Assembly (NCBI GenBank): GCA_023213215.1
Contig: CP096136.1
Span: 2,418,001-2,482,000 of the forward strand
DNA: 64,000 bases
Source: Flavobacterium sp. JAD_PAG50586_2
GTDB taxonomy: Bacteria > Bacteroidota > Bacteroidia > Flavobacteriales > Flavobacteriaceae
Direction: 5' to 3'
Shown here: in pieces, positions 58,079 to 64,000 of the stretch
Layout of the letters: every line of letters begins with the position of its first letter
Position numbering within the stretch: position 1 is the first letter of the stretch
The notes under the pieces: model-generated
The model's input: the letters and a program-made list of their open reading frames with translations, nothing else
Told to the model about the DNA's origin: nothing
The model's database searches: none
Program-made: the position numbers and the translations under genes

Positions 58079-59002
58079 ATGGGAAAACTTTTTTTACTTA
58101 GCATTCTGATGTTTTCGCTAAATGGTTTCAGTCAGGATAAGCTTGAAGTGTTTTTCGATTTTAATCAGGATGTCCCAAATGAAACATCACAAATTAAAAT
58201 AAACAAATGGATTTCAGAGAATAGGAATGCCGAAATCACTAAGCTTTTGGGCTATTGCGACAGTGTCGATGACAGTAAATACAATAAGGAATTAGCCATG
58301 CGAAGAGTGAATTCGATGGTAGCATTTTTTACTAAAAACAATATCAAAGTTTCCGATAAAGTTGCATTAAAATCATTTGGAGAAGATTTTAAATACTCCA
58401 AAATCCAAAGCGAGAATAGGAAAGTGGAAGTGTTTTATAATCTGGCAAAAGATAAAAGTAAGGATGTCAAATCAACCGCAACAATACCCGAAGGACCTTT
58501 TGGAAGAAAACCGGTCAGGGAAACAGCATCAGATGAAACAAGATCAGTAACAGCAGAAACAAAAGAAGATGATTTAGTAGAGGCTGTTGATTTCGAAGTC
58601 CTTGTAGAAGAGGAAAGAGCGACTTTAGCCTCAAAATTTGATAAGGCAAAAAAAGGCGATTTGGTTAGGATTAGTAATATTAATTTCTATTTCAATCAGG
58701 AAAGGATAATGGAGCAATCGCTGCCACTTTTGGATGAATTGCTTGATATTATGCTAAACAACCCAAAACTGGTAATTGAAATACACGGTCATATTTGCTG
58801 TAATCAGAATCCGAATGACACCAAGTTGTCCTATAGAAGAGCTTTGGTAATCCTTAAGTTCTTGACAAAATATGGTATAGACGTAAATAGATTGGCTTTC
58901 AAAGGCTACGGAAGCAACGATCCGATTTATAAATTACCCGAAAAGAATGAAAAACAGCGGGCCGCCAACCGCAGAGTGGAAATTCTAATTGTAAATAAAT
59001 GA
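58079..59002 (+). CDS. Tandem OmpA-like domain protein, second of three
   Basis: 307 aa, signal peptide MGKLFLLSILMFSLNGFSQ. Domain 1 (KLEVFFDFNQDVPNETSQIK, LLGYCDSVDDSKYNKELAMR) and domain 2 (NFYFNQERIMEQSLPLLDEL, EIHGHICCNQNPNDTKLSYR, GYGSNDPIY) match the neighbours. A linker of about 45 residues rich in Glu and Asp (SATIPEGPFGRKP to VEAVDFEVLVEEERATLASK) joins them and is longer than in the other two. The GHICC motif is conserved. The start is 2 bp past the upstream stop, and the stop overlaps the third gene by 4 bases (ATGA). Confidence 0.8.
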   Translation: MGKLFLLSILMFSLNGFSQDKLEVFFDFNQDVPNETSQIKINKWISENRNAEITKLLGYCDSVDDSKYNKELAMRRVNSMVAFFTKNNIKVSDKVALKSFGEDFKYSKIQSENRKVEVFYNLAKDKSKDVKSTATIPEGPFGRKPVRETASDETRSVTAETKEDDLVEAVDFEVLVEEERATLASKFDKAKKGDLVRISNINFYFNQERIMEQSLPLLDELLDIMLNNPKLVIEIHGHICCNQNPNDTKLSYRRALVILKFLTKYGIDVNRLAFKGYGSNDPIYKLPEKNEKQRAANRRVEILIVNK

Positions 59003-59769
59003 AATTAAAAATACTCATATTGTTTGTTACGTTTTTTGTCAAAATGATGGGGCAAAAGCAGGTTGAAGTTTTTTTCGATTTCAATAAGGATTTCCCAAAC
59101 CAGACTTCCATTCTCCAAATTAATGAATGGATAGCCAACAATAAAAATGTTGAAATAATTAAACTGCTCGGCTATTGCGATAGCGTAGATACTAAAAATT
59201 ACAATAAAAAATTAGCAGAAAGACGTATTGAAAACGTTCACGTCTTATTAGGTAAAAGCGCGATGAAATTCAGCAAGAGTTTAGAAAAAATTGCTTTTGG
59301 CAAAGATTTCAGGCAATCTAAAATACAGGCTGAGAACAGGAAAGTAACGATATTCTATACCGAGCCTCAGGTTTTATCCGTCGTAAGTGAGTTTACCAGG
59401 AAAATAAAGGAGTCAAAAGTGGGAGAAACCATTACGCTGCCCAATATTTATTTTTTCAATAATTCGGCACGCATTGTTCCCAAATCCAACCCGGCCTTAT
59501 TTGATCTGCTTTGCGCGATGGAAGAAAACCCAAAACTCAAAATCGAAATACAGGGACATATCTGCTGCCAGCACAATATTGACCCGGGTGATATTTCCAC
59601 TGCACGTGCGCGTGCGATTTATAATCATCTCTTACGGAATAAGATTGACAGGAAACGGATGAAGTATAAAGGATATGGTGTAACCCGTCCAATACATCCA
59701 ATCCCTGAAAAAAATGAACAGGAAGAAAACGAAAACCGCCGTGTCGAAATCCTGATTGTAGAGAAATAA
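58999..59769 (+). CDS. Tandem OmpA-like domain protein, third of three
   Basis: 256 aa. The N-terminal hydrophobic segment (KILILFVTFFVKMMGQ) looks like a signal peptide with a late cleavage site. Domain 1 reads QVEVFFDFNKDFPNQTSILQ and LGYCDSVDTKNYNKKLAERR; domain 2 reads NIYFFNNSARIVPKSNPALF, EIQGHICCQHNIDPGDISTA, YKGYGVTRPIHPIPEKNEQE and NRRVEILIVEK. Its linker is the shortest of the three. The 4-base overlap with the second gene indicates translational coupling. It resembles the other two copies more than typical OmpA, so recent tandem duplication is likely. Confidence 0.8.
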   Translation: MKLKILILFVTFFVKMMGQKQVEVFFDFNKDFPNQTSILQINEWIANNKNVEIIKLLGYCDSVDTKNYNKKLAERRIENVHVLLGKSAMKFSKSLEKIAFGKDFRQSKIQAENRKVTIFYTEPQVLSVVSEFTRKIKESKVGETITLPNIYFFNNSARIVPKSNPALFDLLCAMEENPKLKIEIQGHICCQHNIDPGDISTARARAIYNHLLRNKIDRKRMKYKGYGVTRPIHPIPEKNEQEENENRRVEILIVEK

Positions 59770-59806
59770 ATCTGCCTTCTGCTTTCTAAAATCTGCCTTC
59801 TTTGAC

Positions 59807-59814
59807 TATCTTTG
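59807..59814 (+). promoter_or_regulatory. Candidate -7 box for the PurM-like gene
   Basis: TATCTTTG fits TAnnTTTG and lies 23 bp before the ATG at 59838. No TTG sits 17-23 bp upstream, so it is only a partial match. Confidence 0.35.
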
Positions 59815-59837
59815 CGGCACACAACTAACTACAACAC

Positions 59838-61016
59838 ATGAGTTCCGATAACAGTCAACGTTACAATCTTCGTGGAGTTTCGGCTTCAAAAGAAGATGTC
59901 CACAACGCTATTAAAAACATCGATAAAGGATTATTCCCAAAAGCTTTCTGTAAAATTGTTCCCGATTATTTAACGAATGATGAAGATTACTGCCTTATTA
60001 TGCATGCTGATGGTGCCGGGACAAAGTCGTCTTTAGCTTATTTATATTGGAAAGAAACCGGAGATATTTCGGTTTGGAAAGGCATTGCTCAGGACGCTCT
60101 GATTATGAACATTGACGATTTGCTTTGCGTAGGCGCGACTGATAATATTATGCTTTCGTCAACCATCGGAAGGAATAAAAACCTAATTCCGGGTGAAGTA
60201 CTTTCAGCAATAATAAACGGAACCGAAGAACTGATTGCCGAACTAAAAACCTTTGGTGTTACCATTCATTCAACTGGTGGTGAAACTGCTGATGTGGGTG
60301 ATTTGGTACGAACGATAATTGTAGATTCGACCGTTACGGCCCGAATGAAACGCAGCGATGTTGTAGATAACGCGAATATCAAAGCCGGTGATGTGATTGT
60401 TGGTTTGTCTTCTTTCGGTCAGGCCAAATATGAAAAAAGCTATAATGGCGGAATGGGAAGCAACGGATTGACATCGGCACGCCATGATGTTTTTGCCAAA
60501 TATTTAGCCGATAAATATCCTGAGAGTTTCGACAGTTCTGTACCCAATGAATTGGTCTATTCAGGAAACACAAAACTTACCGACGAAGTAGCAAATTCTC
60601 CGATTGACGCTGGGAAATTAGTGTTGTCTCCAACACGTACTTATGCTCCAATTATCAAAGCTATCTTAGACAAATATACTCCAAAAGACATTCACGGAAT
60701 GGTGCATTGTTCGGGAGGAGCACAAACTAAAGTATTGCATTTTGTGGATAACGTCCATGTAATAAAGGACAATTTATTTCCGGTTCCACCCTTATTTAAA
60801 CTGATACAGGAACAATCAAAAACAGACTGGAAGGAAATGTACCAGGTTTTCAACTGCGGCCACCGAATGGAATTATATGTGCCTTCTGAAATTTCAAACG
60901 ACATTATCGAAATCTCAAAATCGTTTGGTGTAGATGCCCAGATTGTCGGAAGGGTAGAAGCATCGGAAAACAAAAAACTCACTATCACTAGCGAGTTTGG
61001 GAGGTTTGAGTACTAA
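59838..61016 (+). CDS. purM: PurM-like phosphoribosylaminoimidazole synthetase (AIR synthase)
   Basis: 392 aa of the Bacteroidetes PurM-like branch: it closes the imidazole ring of FGAM to give AIR in purine synthesis. Seen: RYNLRGVSASKEDVHNAIKN near the start, HADGAGTKSSLAYLYW (ATP/phosphate loop), DALIMNIDDLLCVGATD, STGGETADVGDLVRTIIVDS, GLSSFGQAKYEKSYNGGMGS and the C-terminal HCSGGAQTKVLHF. The protein is longer than E. coli PurM (345 aa), as usual for this branch. Its last residues KKLTITSEFGRFEY overlap the next, convergent gene by 4 bp, and this end is duplicated about 850 bp away. Confidence 0.88.
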   Translation: MSSDNSQRYNLRGVSASKEDVHNAIKNIDKGLFPKAFCKIVPDYLTNDEDYCLIMHADGAGTKSSLAYLYWKETGDISVWKGIAQDALIMNIDDLLCVGATDNIMLSSTIGRNKNLIPGEVLSAIINGTEELIAELKTFGVTIHSTGGETADVGDLVRTIIVDSTVTARMKRSDVVDNANIKAGDVIVGLSSFGQAKYEKSYNGGMGSNGLTSARHDVFAKYLADKYPESFDSSVPNELVYSGNTKLTDEVANSPIDAGKLVLSPTRTYAPIIKAILDKYTPKDIHGMVHCSGGAQTKVLHFVDNVHVIKDNLFPVPPLFKLIQEQSKTDWKEMYQVFNCGHRMELYVPSEISNDIIEISKSFGVDAQIVGRVEASENKKLTITSEFGRFEY

Positions 61017-61019
61017 TAA
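60972..61019 (+). repeat. 3' end of purM, left copy of a direct duplication
   Basis: AAAAAACTCACTATCACTAG continuing to the purM stop. About 85% identical to 61821-61868, which follows the inserted gene. It encodes KKLTITSEFGRFEY. Confidence 0.75.
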
Positions 61020-61765
61020 CGTTGAACATCTTCTTCCGGTATTATCTTAGCAAATTTTCCATTTACTTCTAAGGCGTTTCTCATATCAAGGCCTTCGGTA
61101 TACATATTAACATCAAATTCAGTAAAATTAATATTTCCAGCATCATCTTTTTTAAAATGAAATCGTGCTCTATAAACACCATTTAGCCAAGCCACCCAAA
61201 TATTGCATATATAATCATTTGAATCAGCAAAAGTTTCATTATTAATAAATTCTGAAGATTTTATTAATAAATCACCTGGGTGAAAATCTCTTATTTTCAC
61301 TCTGTTAGGAGGCTCCGCATCTTGTAGGTATATATCGTAAACTACCCTTACATTTCTTATCGAGTAATTTTCATCATTTAAAAGACGAATTTGGACATTT
61401 CTTTCTGTAGCAAATACACTTAGCTTAGGTACAGCATTGCCTCCAGTGATTTGCTTCAATGTCTCATCTTGAAGTTCACTAATTTTATTTTGAGCAGCTA
61501 TAAGCTCTTCAGCTTTTATGATTGTTTTCCTTTGCTCATCTTTTAATTCTGAAGTCGCCTGTAAAGCTTTTTCTTGAGCTTCAGATATTTGTTCTGTAGC
61601 GTGAAGAGCTTTCTCCTGAGCATCAATTAATTGATCAGAACGCTCTTTGTTTTCCTTATCCTTTTTGACACCATCTATATATTGATAAGCAGAATATAAA
61701 CCTGCACCCAATGCAAGTACAATTATTATAATCACAATTAGATAATCTTTTGTTTCCAATTTCAT
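61013..61765 (-). CDS. Single-pass membrane protein with a coiled coil, function unknown
   Basis: 250 aa. An N-terminal membrane helix (YLIVIIIIVLALGAGLYSAY, about residues 8-27) is followed by a long Ala/Glu/Gln/Lys-rich coiled coil with repeated AQEKALxATExIxEAQEKAL (about residues 35-105) and a beta-rich C-terminal domain (PKLSVFATERNVQIRLLNDE, ICNIWVAWLNGVYRARFHF). No catalytic motif or known family was recognised. The gene lies between two copies of the purM 3' end, overlaps purM by 4 bp, and its neighbours are housekeeping genes, so it looks like an inserted gene. Confidence 0.7.
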   Translation of the reverse strand: MKLETKDYLIVIIIIVLALGAGLYSAYQYIDGVKKDKENKERSDQLIDAQEKALHATEQISEAQEKALQATSELKDEQRKTIIKAEELIAAQNKISELQDETLKQITGGNAVPKLSVFATERNVQIRLLNDENYSIRNVRVVYDIYLQDAEPPNRVKIRDFHPGDLLIKSSEFINNETFADSNDYICNIWVAWLNGVYRARFHFKKDDAGNINFTEFDVNMYTEGLDMRNALEVNGKFAKIIPEEDVQRY

Positions 61766-61819
61766 TTGTTTTATGAATTAGTAGTAAGTTCTGAATATAA
61801 AGATAAGTAAAAGCAAAAT

Positions 61820-61847
61820 AAAAAAACTCACTATCACTAGTGAGTTT
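61820..61847 (-). terminator. Terminator for the ygiD-like gene
   Basis: AACTCACTA-TCAC-TAGTGAGTT with an adjoining run of seven As (Ts on the minus strand), 35 bp after the stop of the dioxygenase gene. Confidence 0.7.
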
Positions 61848-61868
61848 GGAAAGTTGAGTGCTGATTAA
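61821..61868 (+). repeat. 3' end of purM, right copy of a direct duplication
   Basis: AAAAAACTCACTATCACTAG then TGAGTTTGGAAAGTTGAGTG; in one frame it still reads KKLTITSEFGKLSAD and stops, a close variant of the purM C-terminus. It is detached from any gene and probably the original purM end. Confidence 0.75.
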
Positions 61869-61881
61869 TTTCTCTGTCTTC

Positions 61882-62712
61882 TCAACCAATCTTTACCGAA
61901 GTCATACTCAGGCTTCCGGCTACTAATTTGTCATTGAATAACGACAGCTCTTCGTTTTTTTGTTTCAGTCCCAAAGTATAAATCAGCGGTAAATAATGTT
62001 CGGGAGTCGGAATTGCCAATTGAATTGCCATTGATTCCTTATGGTAATCTATCAGCGACTGAAAATTGCCATCCAAAAGATAACTATTGAATTTACTTCG
62101 GGCTTCAATGGCCCAGTCAAAACCATAATCATCACGATGGAAATTATGGAAGTCAACTAATCCAAGATTGTGGACAATATTTCCGCTTCCGATAATAAGT
62201 ATGCCTTTATCACGAAGTTGTATTAGCTTTTGTGCCAGTTCGAAATGGTATTGCGGAGGTTTGGTATAATCAATACTTAACTGAATTACAGGAATATCGG
62301 CATTAGGGTATAAATGCTTCAAAACTGACCACGCACCGTGATCTAATCCCCACTTTTCATCAAGCTCTACTAAAGTGGGATCTAATAATAGTTTTGTAGT
62401 TTCAGCTAATACTGGACTTCCTTTTGCAGGATATTGCACCTCAAATAACTCTCGAGGAAATCCGCCAAAGTCGTGGATAGTTTGTGGCATTTCCATGGCA
62501 GTGACTTTAGTCCCGTTCGTAAACCAATGCGCAGAAACGCATACTATTGCGGTTGGCTTGGGTAAAGTTTTGGCAATATTCCTGAAACCATCGACAAATT
62601 CGTTTTCCTCTATGGCATTCATCGGGCTTCCATGTCCAAGGAATAACAAAGGCATTCGCTCTGCATTTGGTAAACTGTCTGAAAAATTCTTAAGATTATT
62701 GAGGTTTTGCAT
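61882..62712 (-). CDS. ygiD: 4,5-DOPA-extradiol-dioxygenase-like protein (YgiD family)
   Basis: 276 aa, cytoplasmic. It matches the LigB-type class III extradiol dioxygenase family: MPLLFLGHGSPMNAIEENEF, VCVSAHWFTNGTKVTAMEMP, GLDHGAWSVLKHLYPNADIP, GSGNIVHNL and the C-terminal TPEHYLPLIYTLG. The His residues in GHGSP, SAHW and TPEHYLP, with the family's conserved DHGAW motif, fit a non-haem metal site. Substrate in bacteria is unclear, with DOPA as the tested example. It is monocistronic, transcribed away from the gene at 62848, and ends at a hairpin terminator. Confidence 0.9.
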   Translation of the reverse strand: MQNLNNLKNFSDSLPNAERMPLLFLGHGSPMNAIEENEFVDGFRNIAKTLPKPTAIVCVSAHWFTNGTKVTAMEMPQTIHDFGGFPRELFEVQYPAKGSPVLAETTKLLLDPTLVELDEKWGLDHGAWSVLKHLYPNADIPVIQLSIDYTKPPQYHFELAQKLIQLRDKGILIIGSGNIVHNLGLVDFHNFHRDDYGFDWAIEARSKFNSYLLDGNFQSLIDYHKESMAIQLAIPTPEHYLPLIYTLGLKQKNEELSLFNDKLVAGSLSMTSVKIG

Positions 62713-62810
62713 AAACGTAAAATTAACGAATCTGTTTTTAAGTTTCGGAATAACTTCACTTACTTTGCGGTAAGCTTTCAGCGATTAGCTTTTAGCATTT
62801 AGCAAAATTG

Positions 62811-62845
62811 ATAACTCATAATTCATAACTCATAATTCATAACTC
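62811..62845. repeat. 14-bp tandem repeat
   Basis: ATAACTCATAATTC repeated two and a half times, ending 2 bp before the ATG at 62848. Similar AT-rich low-complexity words occur in other intergenic gaps of the window. Confidence 0.8.
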
Positions 62846-62847
62846 AA

Positions 62848-63273
62848 ATGATAATCAATCTGAAACACGGTGTTGACAAATTGCTTTTTGGCATGAAACA
62901 GAAAGATGTTGAGACTTTATATGGTAAGCCAAATAAACAATTCAACGATGATGACGGAAATGTTATCTGCCTTTACAATCATTTAAAATGCAGCCTTACC
63001 TTTTATGAAGATGAAGATTTTCGTTTAGGGTATGTCATTTGCTCCCATCCGGATGCTACAATTTTGGATAAAAGAATCATTGGTAAAAATATAGAGGAGA
63101 CAAAATCTGCGTTACCTTTCAAATCCTGGACAAAAGAAGATTTTGATACTACTGAAAATCATTTCAACGAAAGTAACTGGTTAATCCTGCAATCGGAATT
63201 TACTGAAATCATTCGTGTGGAAATTGGTGCTATTATCAATGAAAGCGACGAATTCGAATGGAAGTTTAAGTAA
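62848..63273 (+). CDS. Conserved hypothetical protein
   Basis: 141 aa, no signal peptide, no membrane segment. It starts MIINLKHGVDKLLFGMKQKD and continues ETLYGKPNKQFNDDDGNVIC, suggesting a small alpha/beta protein with a GKP turn. The rest is rich in Glu, Asp and aromatics (KSWTKEDFDTTENHFNESNW, FTEIIRVEIGAIINESDEFE). I do not recognise a family with confidence. It is a single gene between ygiD-like and clpS. Coding character (composition, frame, length) is convincing. Confidence 0.6.
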   Translation: MIINLKHGVDKLLFGMKQKDVETLYGKPNKQFNDDDGNVICLYNHLKCSLTFYEDEDFRLGYVICSHPDATILDKRIIGKNIEETKSALPFKSWTKEDFDTTENHFNESNWLILQSEFTEIIRVEIGAIINESDEFEWKFK

Positions 63274-63337
63274 TAGTATTCAGTGTTCAGAAATTAGTGT
63301 TCAGTAAAATATAAACACCATAAACTTTATAAACCTT

Positions 63338-63619
63338 TTAAACTATTTCCGCACTTAAACCGGCTTCCAAAAGCTGTGTGCATTGTGGTTTCAATTCGTC
63401 AAACGAACCTGTTTTTACCGTGCATTTTCCTTTATAGTGTACAAGGATGGCACATTGTTCCGCCTGTTCTGATGAGTGTTGGCAAACACGGATTAGCGTG
63501 TCAATCACATGGTCAAAGGTATTGACATCGTCATTATACAATACGATTTCGTTGTTGATTCCAACCTGTTCCTCGACTAGTACGTCTTCCTGAATTTTTT
63601 CTATAGTACTCATTTTCAT
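63338..63619 (-). CDS. clpS: ClpS, ATP-dependent Clp protease adaptor
   Basis: 93 aa N-recognin that delivers N-degron substrates to ClpAP. Seen: EIVLYNDDVNTFDHVIDTLI, the hallmark N-terminal strand and helix of ClpS including the substrate-pocket NDD; QCAILVHYKGKCTVKTG; and ELKPQCTQLLEAGLSAEI at the C-terminus. Two ATGs are possible, at 63619 and at 63613 (MSTIEK); the latter may be the true start. It lies 30 bp downstream of the prmA stop on the same strand, and the prmA-clpS pairing, as I recall it, is common in Bacteroidota. Confidence 0.92.
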   Translation of the reverse strand: MKMSTIEKIQEDVLVEEQVGINNEIVLYNDDVNTFDHVIDTLIRVCQHSSEQAEQCAILVHYKGKCTVKTGSFDELKPQCTQLLEAGLSAEIV

Positions 63620-63649
63620 TTCGTTTTACTTCTGTAAAATTTTCGATTG

Positions 63650-64000
63650 CTAATTTACATATTTAAGGGATGTCCAATTATTCCTTTCGAATTTTTTTAC
63701 ATAAGTAAGGCCTTTTTCTTTACAGGATGCGTCGATGTATGGAATGTCTTCCGTATAAAATCCACTTAAAAGAAGAATGCCGTTTTTGTTTAGGCAATCA
63801 ACATACTGCTGCATGTCATTCAGTAAAATGTTGCGGTTAATGTTGGCAATTATAAGATCGTATTTTTTGTTTTTCAGCAAAGCTGCATCGCCTTCATAGA
63901 CTGTGATTTCTGAGCAATTGTTACGTTCAGCATTTTCAATGGAATTAAGGTAACACCAATTGTCAATGTCGATAGCGTCGATTGGTTTTGCGCCTTTCAT
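63650..64000 (-). CDS. prmA: Ribosomal protein L11 methyltransferase PrmA, C-terminal part (runs off window)
   Basis: The 116 visible residues (the ATG at 63998-64000 is internal) include the SAM-binding DAIDIDNWCYLNSIENAERN, the catalytic-type DLIIANINRNILLNDM and the final strands ILLLSGFYTEDIPYIDASCK and FERNNWTSLKYVN. NINRNILL is typical of Bacteroidetes PrmA, which trimethylates ribosomal protein L11. The N-terminal half is beyond the window. Confidence 0.88.
   Translation of the reverse strand: MKGAKPIDAIDIDNWCYLNSIENAERNNCSEITVYEGDAALLKNKKYDLIIANINRNILLNDMQQYVDCLNKNGILLLSGFYTEDIPYIDASCKEKGLTYVKKFERNNWTSLKYVN

Overview
The window looks like a chromosome segment of a Bacteroidota bacterium, most likely Flavobacteriaceae (Flavobacterium or a close relative). 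The reasons are low GC, Bacteroidetes-type -7 promoter boxes (TAnnTTTG), type IX secretion (T9SS) type A C-terminal sorting domains, CHU_C-type Ig repeats, HYR-like repeats, DUF6443 RHS proteins, DUF4834 and type III glutamine synthetase. No rRNA, tRNA or CRISPR array was seen.

Layout. 1-9.2 kb: housekeeping and metabolic genes (ClC channel N-terminus, gamma-glutamyltransferase, ACP phosphodiesterase, GlmM, M20 amidohydrolase, two VOC proteins, a double-SRPBCC protein, a DUF885 lipoprotein). 9.3-14.9 kb: a minus-strand envelope/glycan cluster (flippase, family 4 glycosyltransferase, YfhO membrane protein, DUF4834). 15.3-17.4 kb: an outer-membrane transporter-like protein overlapping a GNAT-like protein. 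18.1-36.8 kb: two giant T9SS-exported repeat proteins, one of 2731 aa (12 NHL repeats plus 24 Ig-like repeats) and one of 3182 aa (about 31 HYR-like repeats), the second preceded by a small secreted paralogue of its own N-terminal domain. 37-38.2 kb: gene remnants and repeats. 38.2-51.4 kb: a minus-strand polymorphic-toxin-like locus. It contains a seven-repeat T9SS propeller protein, an RHS protein, a DUF6443 RHS protein ending in a JAB/MPN-like (HxHP) domain, a putative immunity gene, and then an orphan RHS tip with a second HxHP domain and its own putative immunity gene. 52-64 kb: TerC, glutamine synthetase III, two small exported proteins, three tandem OmpA-like paralogues, a PurM-like AIR synthase, an inserted coiled-coil membrane protein, the YgiD-like dioxygenase, ClpS and the PrmA C-terminus.

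The most interesting region is 38-51 kb. Core, variable tip, immunity gene and spacer occur as repeated modules: an RHS core segment is duplicated at about 98% identity (40205-41175 and 43393-44363) and a spacer of about 600 bp follows each putative immunity gene (38323-38919 and 41341-41938). The N-terminal genes appear to form one operon with a T9SS cargo protein, which suggests a contact or surface toxin system with a reservoir of silent tips.

A caution: at least 18 reading-frame breaks were found, and each is repaired by adding one base to a homopolymer (A/T runs of 5-8, G/C runs of 3-4). After correction every affected gene has a length divisible by three and family-typical sequence across the join. 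I therefore annotate these as single genes spanning the break; homopolymer under-calling in the source sequence is the likeliest explanation.
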